Shown here one piece after another: positions 1 to 6,081 of a stretch of 7,760 bases of DNA. The stretch covers positions 1 to 7,760 of the forward strand of contig JBOGXF010000088.1 of NCBI GenBank assembly GCA_050694275.1, read 5' to 3'. The stretch is from JBOGXF01 sp050694275. GTDB lineage: Bacteria > Actinomycetota > CADDZG01 > WHSQ01. The notes below the pieces were generated by a model. The model was given only the letters and a program-made list of their open reading frames with translations, was not told the DNA's origin and ran no database searches. How positions within the stretch are numbered: position 1 is the stretch's first letter; the number at the start of each line of letters is the position of its first letter. The position numbers and the translations under genes were made by a program.

Positions 1-58
1 TTAGCAGCCTGAGAGCAGAAGCAAAGCTGGCTCCGCTTTATCCCGTGAGGGGGATGAA
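1..58 (-). terminator. Possible weak terminator region downstream of aconitase
   Basis: This short stretch at the left edge follows the aconitase stop codon on the minus strand. No gene is recognisable in it. Two small inverted repeats are visible: ATCCC (40-44) with GGGAT (51-55), starting four bases past the stop, and AAAGC (23-27) with GCTTT (35-39). Neither is followed by a clear run of T on the minus strand, so a strong intrinsic terminator is not shown. The hairpins may protect the 3' end of the message, or may be chance. The neighbouring gene lies beyond the window. Confidence 0.25.
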
Positions 59-2023
59 CTAGGAGCGGGCGAGGTGCTCCTTGAAGACCGGGATGAGGCC
101 CCCGACAAGGATCATCTCGACCTGGCGAGGCGACAGCCGGTGTGTGGTCGTAAAGGTCGAGCCCTTCGTCGTGTTCTCGACCTCGACCTGTTTGCCGTTG
201 CTCTCGAGCGACTTGTGCAGGTTGCGCAGCGCAAGGACGTCACCCTGCTCGAGCGCGTCGTAGTCGGCCTCATCGACGAACGTCAACGCGAGGATCCCGA
301 AGTTGGCAAGGTTCTGCCAGTGGATACGCGCGAACGACTTGGTGATAACGACCCTCAGACCAAGGTAGCGGGGAGCGATGGCGGCGTGCTCGCGGCTGGA
401 ACCCTGCCCGTAGTTGTCGCCCCCGATGACCGCGTGCCCGCCAGAGGATTCCTGGGCCGCTTTCGCGCGACCGTGATACGTCTCGTCGACCTGCCACCAC
501 ACGAATTCCGAGATCTTGGGGATATTGCTTCTGTAGGGCAACACTCTCTGCCCCGCCGGCATGATCTCGTCGGTCGAGACGTTGTCGCCGACCTTGAGCA
601 GCACCGGGATCTGAAGCTCGTCGGGCAGCGGATCGAAATCCGGAAGCGTCGAGATGTTCGGCCCCTTGATCAGCTCGACGCCCGAGCCGTCGTCCGGGGG
701 CGCAACGAGCATCTCGGTGTTGATCTTCTGGTCTGTGGGCAACTCGAAGCGCGGATAGCTCATCCCGTAGAGATCCTCGAGCTCGCGCGGGTCGGTGATC
801 CGGCCCGTGAGCGCGGATGCGGCGGCCGTCTCGGGCGAGCACAAGAACACCGAGTCCTCTTTCACCCCGGAGCGGCCGGGGAAGTTGCGCGGCATCGTGC
901 GCAGGCTGTTCTGACCCGTTGCGGGGGCCTGCCCCATACCGATGCAGCCCATGCATCCGGACTGATGCAGGCGAGCGCCGGCCTGGATAAGCGGTCCGAG
1001 CCGGCCGATCGCGATGAGGTTTTCGAGGACCTGGCGCGAGGTCGGATTGATATCGAAGCTCACGCGCGGATGGCTCTGCCTACCCTCGACCATGTTCGCG
1101 ACGATCCCGAAGTCGCGCAGCCCGGGGTTGGCCGAAGACCCGATCACAACCTGATAGATCTCCTCGCCGGAGACCTCACGCACCGGAACGACGTTGCCCG
1201 GGCTCGACGGCTTGGCGATGAGCGGCTCCAGCTTCGAAAGATCGATCTCCTCTTCGACGTCGTAGGTGGCATCGTCGTCGGGGAGGATCTCGGTCCACGC
1301 GTCTCCGCGTCTCTCGCCGTCGAGGAAGCGCTTCACCTCGTCGTCGGACGGGAAAACTGTGGTGGTGGCGCCGAGCTCGGCCCCCATGTTCGCGATCACG
1401 TGACGATCCATCGCGGTGAGCTGCGCGAGGCCCGGACCGCAATACTCGACGATGCGCCCGACCCCGCCTTTGACGTCGTGGCGACGAAGCAACTCGAGGA
1501 TGACGTCCTTCGCGCTCACCCAATCCGGGAGCTCGCCGACCAGCTTGACCCCCCAGACCTCGGGCATCGCGATGTACAGGGGCTCCCCTGCCATCGCCAT
1601 CGCGACCTCGAGGCCCCCGACCCCGATGGCGAGCATTCCGATCGCGCCGGCAGCCGGGGTGTGGCTGTCCGAGCCGAGCATGGTCTTGCCGGGAATCCCG
1701 AACCGCTCCATGTGCACAGGGTGACTGACGCCGTTGCCGGGCTTCGAGTACCAAATGCCGAAGCGCTGACACGCGCTGTAGAGAAAGAGGTGATCGTCGG
1801 CGTTGCGCTCGTCGGTCTGGAGCAGGTTGTGGTCGACGTACTGGACCGACAGCTCGGTGCGCACGCGGTTCAGATCCATCGCCTCGAGCTCGAGCATCAC
1901 GAGCGTGCCGGTCGCGTCCTGGGTGAGCGTTTGATCGATCCGTATGCCGACCTCGCGGCCCGGGGTCATCTCTCCGCTGACGAGGTGCGAGGAGATCAGC
2001 TTCTGAGCGACGTTCAGTCCCAT
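59..2023 (-). CDS. acn: Aconitate hydratase, Aquifex-type (about 655 aa)
   Basis: This cytosolic TCA-cycle enzyme interconverts citrate and isocitrate through cis-aconitate on a [4Fe-4S] cluster. The 654-residue protein has the N-terminal aconitase fold, then a linker and a C-terminal swivel domain (about 470-600). Visible active-site motifs are D64-H65 (pig D100/H101), D118-S119-H120 in GSDSHTP (pig D165/H167), the cluster motif C357-x2-C360 in SGCMGCIGMG, and the swivel-domain S542/R544 in GSSREHAA (pig S642/R644). The usual first cluster cysteine (GSCTNS) is replaced by GSSANPG (295-301). C395 in LCSPETAAA lies where canonical enzymes read VTSPE. Size and these motifs fit the putative Aquifex-type subfamily rather than AcnA (about 900 aa) or AcnB. 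Start: ATG with a near-perfect AAGGAGG seven bases upstream, overlapping the stop of the preceding BrkB gene. It is last in the pucR-brkB-acn unit. Homoaconitase or isopropylmalate isomerase is less likely because the large and small domains are fused. Confidence 0.94.
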   Translation of the reverse strand: MGLNVAQKLISSHLVSGEMTPGREVGIRIDQTLTQDATGTLVMLELEAMDLNRVRTELSVQYVDHNLLQTDERNADDHLFLYSACQRFGIWYSKPGNGVSHPVHMERFGIPGKTMLGSDSHTPAAGAIGMLAIGVGGLEVAMAMAGEPLYIAMPEVWGVKLVGELPDWVSAKDVILELLRRHDVKGGVGRIVEYCGPGLAQLTAMDRHVIANMGAELGATTTVFPSDDEVKRFLDGERRGDAWTEILPDDDATYDVEEEIDLSKLEPLIAKPSSPGNVVPVREVSGEEIYQVVIGSSANPGLRDFGIVANMVEGRQSHPRVSFDINPTSRQVLENLIAIGRLGPLIQAGARLHQSGCMGCIGMGQAPATGQNSLRTMPRNFPGRSGVKEDSVFLCSPETAAASALTGRITDPRELEDLYGMSYPRFELPTDQKINTEMLVAPPDDGSGVELIKGPNISTLPDFDPLPDELQIPVLLKVGDNVSTDEIMPAGQRVLPYRSNIPKISEFVWWQVDETYHGRAKAAQESSGGHAVIGGDNYGQGSSREHAAIAPRYLGLRVVITKSFARIHWQNLANFGILALTFVDEADYDALEQGDVLALRNLHKSLESNGKQVEVENTTKGSTFTTTHRLSPRQVEMILVGGLIPVFKEHLARS

Positions 2024-2030
2024 CTCGGCG

Positions 2031-2037
2031 CCTCCTT
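2031..2037 (-). promoter_or_regulatory. Ribosome binding site of acn overlapping the brkB stop
   Basis: On the minus strand the bases read TAAGGAGG: the brkB stop codon TAA (2036-2038) shares bases with a near-perfect Shine-Dalgarno sequence, seven bases before the acn ATG. This fixes the acn start and suggests that the two genes are translated from one message, perhaps with coupling. Confidence 0.85.
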
Positions 2038-2941
2038 AGGATCCCGCGACCGACGATATCTTCCCGTGCTCTCTCGCGAGCACCGCGTTCAGCTCTCCTC
2101 CCACGAGCAGCCCGAGCGCCAGAAGATAGAGCCACACCAAGAGGATCAAACCGCCCCCGAGAATGCCGAGCACCTGATTGAAGCCCTGCGACAGATGAAG
2201 GTAGCCGGCGAAGGCGGCCGACACGACCAGCCACATGATCCCGGCGAGCATCGCTCCGGGCAGGTCGCTGATCCACGGGGTCCGGGAGGCCGGCGCGAAG
2301 TGATACAGCGTCGTCGCCCACAGCACGAGCAGCGCGAAGGCCAGCGGCCATCGGACGACGTCCCAGGTCGCGGCAAACGCCTCGCCCAAGCCGACCAGGT
2401 CGGCGACCGCCCGGCCCCCTCCGATGAGGGGGCCGGCGACGAGAAGCGCGAGGGCGAAGGCAACCATGACCACGCTCCCGAGCGCGAAGACGAGAGCGGT
2501 GAGCCTCTGTTTGATCCAGCTTCGTCGCTCGTCGAAGTCGTATGCGAGATTGAGCGCGCGCATCGCTGCCTGGAAACCCCGCGAGAGCGACCAGAGAGCG
2601 AACACGATCGAGAACGTGACCACTCCGCCGCGTCCGCTCTCGAACAAATCCCCCACCGCGGCCACGGTCGCCGAAGCATCTTCGGTCAGTATCTGGTTCA
2701 GAAAGTCGGATACGACGACCTCGGCCTCCCTGGCGAGATGGCTTCCCACGAGGATATCGATCGAGCCGAGCGCCGCCGCGATCATCAAAAGCCCGGGGAA
2801 GATGCTCAACACGCCGAAGAACGCAACCTCCGCCGACAGACCGGTCACTCGATCGTCGTTGATCTCGCGAACGAGCTCCTTGGTCGTCTGCTGAAGCCGG
2901 GCGCGATCGAATCCCTTGAAGTAGTCGAGAAACTCAGACAC
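2036..2941 (-). CDS. YihY/virulence factor BrkB family membrane protein
   Basis: This is a 301-residue polytopic inner-membrane protein. About six hydrophobic segments are visible (roughly 38-62, 106-124, 146-172, 196-214, 228-248 and 256-283). Family features include the charged N-terminal stretch ending in a conserved GLSAEVAFFGVLSIFPGLL-type first helix, the ALNLAYDFDERRSWIKQR loop (129-146) and the C-terminal WLYLLALGLLVGGELNA helix (270-286). The length matches the family. The family was once called RNase BN by mistake; its biochemical role is unsettled, and transport or envelope functions have been proposed. Start: GTG with GAGG five bases upstream (2947-2950); no better ATG lies nearby. 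It begins 30 bases after pucR and ends 12 bases before acn, so it is the middle gene of a likely operon. Nothing in it points to GABA or amino-acid transport, so its link with the neighbours is unknown. Confidence 0.9.
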   Translation of the reverse strand: MSEFLDYFKGFDRARLQQTTKELVREINDDRVTGLSAEVAFFGVLSIFPGLLMIAAALGSIDILVGSHLAREAEVVVSDFLNQILTEDASATVAAVGDLFESGRGGVVTFSIVFALWSLSRGFQAAMRALNLAYDFDERRSWIKQRLTALVFALGSVVMVAFALALLVAGPLIGGGRAVADLVGLGEAFAATWDVVRWPLAFALLVLWATTLYHFAPASRTPWISDLPGAMLAGIMWLVVSAAFAGYLHLSQGFNQVLGILGGGLILLVWLYLLALGLLVGGELNAVLAREHGKISSVAGS

Positions 2942-2971
2942 AGGTACCTCTGACGAGACTAACGGGGGGTG

Positions 2972-4561
2972 TCACGCCTCCAGAATCTCGGCGGCTTTCA
3001 GCGCCAGCCACACCTCGAGCCGGTCTTCGGCCCTCGACAGATCGCGCCCGAGCAGCTCCTCGGCCTTGCGGATGCGATATCGCAGCGTGTGCCGGTGGAC
3101 ACCCAGCACCTCCGCGCCCTGCTCCCACCGGCCCCCGGCCTCGATGAATGCCCGCATCGATCTCACCAGCTCCGACGACCGCATCTCGTCGTGCTGCAGG
3201 AGCGGCTCGAGCACTGCCCCCACAAAGCTTTCGAGGGCGGGGCGCGACTGCGTCTCGAGGAGAAAGGCGTAGGAGCCGAGGTCGCGTGCGGTCGCGACCT
3301 CGCGATCCCCGGGGGCCGCGCGCAGGGCGAACAGCGCAGTCAGGTACGACGTGCGGATGTTGCTTGCGTCGACCGAGCGCCCGACCCCGATCCGGACAGC
3401 CGCCCGCGCATCATCGATCGCGGTAAGCCGAAGCTCGTTCGCCGCGCGGGCAACATCGCGGAGGACTGCTCCCGCGAGCTTTTCGGGGTGCTCGTGGGAC
3501 ACGAGCACGACGATCCGCCCCGAGATCACCGAGGTCCGAACCGCTTTGCATCGACGCCCGAACGCAGCGTCCGCGGCCCACGCGAGGTCGTCCAGCACCT
3601 GTGAATCGATCGTGGACGGTGTCTCGACGATCAGCGCGCACAGCGGTGCCCCAGGTGCAAACCCGGCAAGCTCGAGACGCCGTCCGAGATCGGGCCCCGC
3701 GATGCGTCCGGCGAACGCCTCGCTCAGGATGTCGCCCGCGACCCGGCGTTCCGTCTCGATCACCGCGCGTCGAGAGGCGAGGAGCAACCCCAGCACCGTC
3801 ATGGCGTGATGAACGACGATGTGGTCGCGCTGCTCGAGCCGTGACTCCTTGCCGAAGACGAGCACCGCTTCGTGCCTCTTTCCCACCATGACCGCAAGCG
3901 CGACGCGCGTGCCCCTGCGTCCGATGTCGGATGCACTGAGGGTCCCGGCCGTATCGGTGAGCCCCGACGGAAGACCGGCCCACACCTCCTGGGCTTCGGG
4001 AGTGCCGCCGGTCGGAGCGGTGCGGGCGAGCACTTCGCCCTTCAGATCGAAAAGGATCGCCCACCCGCCGGCGAGCGCGACGACTTCGTCGAGGACGTCG
4101 GCAGGCCCGGAGCCTTCAGACACGAGCGACGCGAGCCGCTCGTGTACCTCGACCGAAAGCTGCGCTTCCTTAACGCGATCCTCTGCGAGTCGCGAGGAGA
4201 TCGCCTCGGTGATCGCGATGAAGGGGACCGGATAGGGGACCTCGAGTATCGGAAAGCCCTCGCGTTCTGCGGCCCGGACGATCGGGTCAGGCACCTCTTC
4301 GAACCCGAACCCCACTCCGAAGCCGAGTCCGGCGAGGCTCGCTCCGACCAGGCGGCGGATGTAGGCGCGCTGGAGCGCGGTGGAGCCCTTGAGGCCCATG
4401 CCGGTGGTGAGCAGAAGCTCGCCGCCCGACAGCCACGGCGTTGGGTCCTGCAGCTCGGAGATGTGGGCCCACCGGATGGGCGAGTCGATGCCCTCCTTGC
4501 CCGCGACGAGCTTGAGGCCGAGCCCCTCGAGGTCGAGCAGGTCCCTGACGGTTATGGGCAT
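2972..4561 (-). CDS. PucR family transcriptional regulator, likely regulator of the divergent GABA genes
   Basis: This is a 529-residue DNA-binding regulator. Residues about 4-125 form the PucR N-terminal ligand-sensing domain, with the hallmark run ITVRDLLDLEGLGLKLVAG and the ISELQDPTPWLSGGELLLTTG region (34-54). A middle region (about 295-410) resembles the GGDEF-like CdaR domain. Residues about 464-522 form the C-terminal PucR helix-turn-helix, with EQGAEVLGVHRHTLRYRIRK (480-499) as the recognition unit. I chose ATG at 4561 because relatives begin right at the ITVRDLL motif and GGAG lies three bases upstream; an in-frame TTG at 4579 would add six residues but lacks a ribosome site. It is divergent from gabT with 165 bases between starts. 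The PucR-type GabR of Corynebacterium glutamicum activates gabT/gabD, so control of the neighbouring genes in response to GABA or a derivative is a reasonable inference. It appears to lead an operon with brkB and acn, which it may also control. Confidence 0.92.
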   Translation of the reverse strand: MPITVRDLLDLEGLGLKLVAGKEGIDSPIRWAHISELQDPTPWLSGGELLLTTGMGLKGSTALQRAYIRRLVGASLAGLGFGVGFGFEEVPDPIVRAAEREGFPILEVPYPVPFIAITEAISSRLAEDRVKEAQLSVEVHERLASLVSEGSGPADVLDEVVALAGGWAILFDLKGEVLARTAPTGGTPEAQEVWAGLPSGLTDTAGTLSASDIGRRGTRVALAVMVGKRHEAVLVFGKESRLEQRDHIVVHHAMTVLGLLLASRRAVIETERRVAGDILSEAFAGRIAGPDLGRRLELAGFAPGAPLCALIVETPSTIDSQVLDDLAWAADAAFGRRCKAVRTSVISGRIVVLVSHEHPEKLAGAVLRDVARAANELRLTAIDDARAAVRIGVGRSVDASNIRTSYLTALFALRAAPGDREVATARDLGSYAFLLETQSRPALESFVGAVLEPLLQHDEMRSSELVRSMRAFIEAGGRWEQGAEVLGVHRHTLRYRIRKAEELLGRDLSRAEDRLEVWLALKAAEILEA

Positions 4562-4661
4562 CTTCTCCAGAGTGTACAAAGCGACCGAGCCTGCTTTGCC
4601 TCCCTGAACCTAAGGGCCCCCGAAGAGGGGGGGTAGCGTCGCGTCAGATCATCCTCTTACG

Positions 4662-4684
4662 GGTGCCGGGGGGCGACAGGCACC
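4662..4684. promoter_or_regulatory. Candidate operator, GGTGCC-N11-GGCACC inverted repeat
   Basis: Two perfect six-base arms in opposite orientation are separated by 11 bases, so their centres are 17 bases apart (under two helical turns), compatible with binding by a dimeric regulator. It sits 43 bases upstream of the gabT start, beside the best-looking promoter candidate. PucR-family binding sites are poorly conserved, so assignment to the adjacent regulator rests on position only. Confidence 0.3.
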
Positions 4685-4713
4685 GCCCGGACATCCTTAA
4701 AGGCGGATTTGAC

Positions 4714-4722
4714 AAAGGGGGT
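4714..4722 (+). promoter_or_regulatory. Ribosome binding site of gabT
   Basis: The purine-rich AAAGGGGGT ends five bases before ATG 4727. It favours this ATG over the in-frame TTG at 4709, which would place the same purine run inside the coding region. Confidence 0.65.
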
Positions 4723-4726
4723 TCGC

Positions 4727-6070
4727 ATGCGTCGCAAGGTCTCGAACGGGATTCCAGGACCCAACTCCACCGAATGGATCAAACGGCGCGAGGAAGCAGT
4801 GCCGCGCGCCGTGTTCAACGTGATTCCGATATTCGCGAGCGAGGGTCGCGGCGCCACCGTCACCGACATCGACGGGAACGTCTTCATCGACTTCGCCGGG
4901 GGCATCGGCGTACTGAATGTGGGGCGCGCCAACCCACGTGTTCTCGACGCGGTCAGGGAACAAATAGAAGCAACCCTTCACGAGTGCTTTCACGTCTCGA
5001 TGTATGCCGGCTACGTCGAACTCGCCGAGGCCCTCAACCGCATCACTCCCGGAGATCACCCGAAGAAGACGATGCTGGCAAACTCGGGGGCCGAGGCCGT
5101 CGAGAACGCGGTGAAGTTCGCGCGCTACGCGACCGGCCGGGACGCGGTTATCGCTTTCTCCAATGCTTTTCACGGTCGCACCATGATGGCCCTGACCCTC
5201 ACCGCGAACGACATGCCTTACAAGAAGGGGTTTGGACCACTTGCGCCCGAGGTCTACCGCCTGCCCTTCCCTTACTCCTATCGGTGTCCCCTCGGGACCG
5301 ATTACAAGTCGTGCGGCGAGGCGTGCGCGGAATACGCGGCCGACATCATCGACACTCAGATTGGTGCAGCCAGAGTCGCCTGCGTCGTGATGGAAACGGT
5401 CCAGGGCGAGGGCGGGTTCATCGTCCCGCCGCAGGACTTCATCGAGGCCCTCAGGACGATCTGCTCCGAGCGCGGCATCCTGCTGATCGACGACGAGGTG
5501 CAGACCGGGATGGGGCGCACCGGCAAGATGTTCGCGATCGAGCACTACGGTGTCGTCCCCGACATCATCACCACTTCGAAGTCGTTGGGGGCGGGGCTCC
5601 CGATATCGGCCGTCACAGGACGGGCAGAGGTGATGGATGCCCCTCACGTGGCAGGGGTCGGAGGCACTTTCGGTGGCAACCCCGTCGCGTGCGCCGCTGC
5701 GCTTGCGGTGATCGCCGAGTTGACCGAGACCGATCTACTGGACCGCGCCCGGCGCCAGGGCGAGATCATCCGGTCCCGTTTGGATCCCCTTCAGGACGCG
5801 CTCAGGATCGTCGGCGAGGTGCGTGGCCTCGGCCCGATGGTCGCGCTCGAGCTCGTAACCGACGAGCAGACGAAGGAGCCGGCCAAGCTCGAAGCCGCGG
5901 CCGTCATAAAGCGCTGTCACCAGAACGGGGTGCTGATCCTCAAGGCCGGGACCTACGAGAACGTCGTTCGGCTGCTCGCGCCGCTCGTGATCGACGAGGA
6001 CGACCTCAACGAGGGGCTCGACGTGCTCATCGAGGCTCTGGAATGGGCGAACGCCGGAATGCAGGAGTAG
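4727..6070 (+). CDS. gabT: 4-aminobutyrate aminotransferase (class III, PLP-dependent)
   Basis: This cytosolic enzyme transfers the amino group of GABA to 2-oxoglutarate, giving succinic semialdehyde and glutamate. The 447 residues cover the whole class-III fold. By comparison with E. coli GabT: I60 (Ile50) in FAGGIGVLN, the PLP-phosphate loop NSGAEAVENAVK (119-130), E223 (Glu206) and E228 (Glu211) in METVQGEGG, D256 (Asp239) in IDDEVQTG, the Schiff-base lysine K285 (Lys268) in TTSKSLGAGLP, T314 (Thr297) in GGTFGGNPVA, and R415 (Arg398) in NVVRLLAPL. The conserved Glu/Arg pair used to switch between GABA and glutamate supports GabT over ornithine or acetylornithine aminotransferase. An insertion with C187, C196 and C200 (YRCPLGTDYKSCGEAC) is typical of GabT proteins from actinobacteria and thermophiles. 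Start: ATG with AAAGGGGGT five bases upstream. It is followed 11 bases later by an aldehyde dehydrogenase, the expected next step. Other omega-amino acids (5-aminovalerate, beta-alanine) remain possible substrates. Confidence 0.92.
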   Translation: MRRKVSNGIPGPNSTEWIKRREEAVPRAVFNVIPIFASEGRGATVTDIDGNVFIDFAGGIGVLNVGRANPRVLDAVREQIEATLHECFHVSMYAGYVELAEALNRITPGDHPKKTMLANSGAEAVENAVKFARYATGRDAVIAFSNAFHGRTMMALTLTANDMPYKKGFGPLAPEVYRLPFPYSYRCPLGTDYKSCGEACAEYAADIIDTQIGAARVACVVMETVQGEGGFIVPPQDFIEALRTICSERGILLIDDEVQTGMGRTGKMFAIEHYGVVPDIITTSKSLGAGLPISAVTGRAEVMDAPHVAGVGGTFGGNPVACAAALAVIAELTETDLLDRARRQGEIIRSRLDPLQDALRIVGEVRGLGPMVALELVTDEQTKEPAKLEAAAVIKRCHQNGVLILKAGTYENVVRLLAPLVIDEDDLNEGLDVLIEALEWANAGMQE

Positions 6071-6071
6071 C

Positions 6072-6075
6072 GGAG
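6072..6075 (+). promoter_or_regulatory. Ribosome binding site of the aldehyde dehydrogenase gene
   Basis: GGAG lies six bases before ATG 6082, just after the gabT stop. It decides between this start and an in-frame ATG at 6043 inside gabT, which would add 13 residues lacking similarity to the usual aldehyde dehydrogenase N-terminus. Confidence 0.6.
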
Positions 6076-6081
6076 CCACTG

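Larger units (their letters stand above)
4562..4726. promoter_or_regulatory. Divergent control region between pucR and gabT
   Basis: This 165-base gap must carry the promoters of both transcription units. Visible elements are an inverted repeat GGTGCC (4662-4667) and GGCACC (4679-4684) with an 11-base spacer, a C5/G5 hairpin (4617-4621 and 4627-4631), and a weak plus-strand promoter candidate GCGACA (4673-4678), 17 bases, CTTAAA (4696-4701). On the minus strand TACACT (4571-4576) fits the actinobacterial TANNNT -10 box. The right arm of the inverted repeat lies inside the gabT promoter spacer, which would suit a regulator site. Only the divergent arrangement is firm; the individual boxes are guesses. 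Confidence 0.5.

Noticed and set aside
1176..2351. A 391-codon minus-strand frame across the acn/brkB boundary
   Set aside because: Arg-rich composition and overlap with two convincing genes in another frame show that it is a shadow.
74..2953. A 959-codon open frame on the plus strand, antisense to aconitase and BrkB
   Set aside because: It is a GC-rich shadow frame: its product is low-complexity, rich in Arg, Asp, Glu and His, without recognisable domains, while the opposite strand encodes two clear protein families.
4561..4579. TTG at 4579 as the pucR start
   Set aside because: No ribosome site precedes it, and the family's N-terminal motif begins at the ATG at 4561.
4617..4631. C5/G5 hairpin in the divergent region as a terminator or riboswitch
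   Set aside because: Five base pairs with no T run and no conserved aptamer features; divergent genes need no terminator here.
4709..4714. TTGACA as a -35 box for gabT
   Set aside because: It lies only 12 bases before the start codon, too close to drive gabT; the purines after it serve as the ribosome site.
4663..6081. Open extension of the aldehyde dehydrogenase frame through gabT, giving a 967-residue product
   Set aside because: The extension is Arg/His-rich without domains and lies out of frame with gabT, which has all its catalytic residues. The enzyme starts at 6082 with its own ribosome site.
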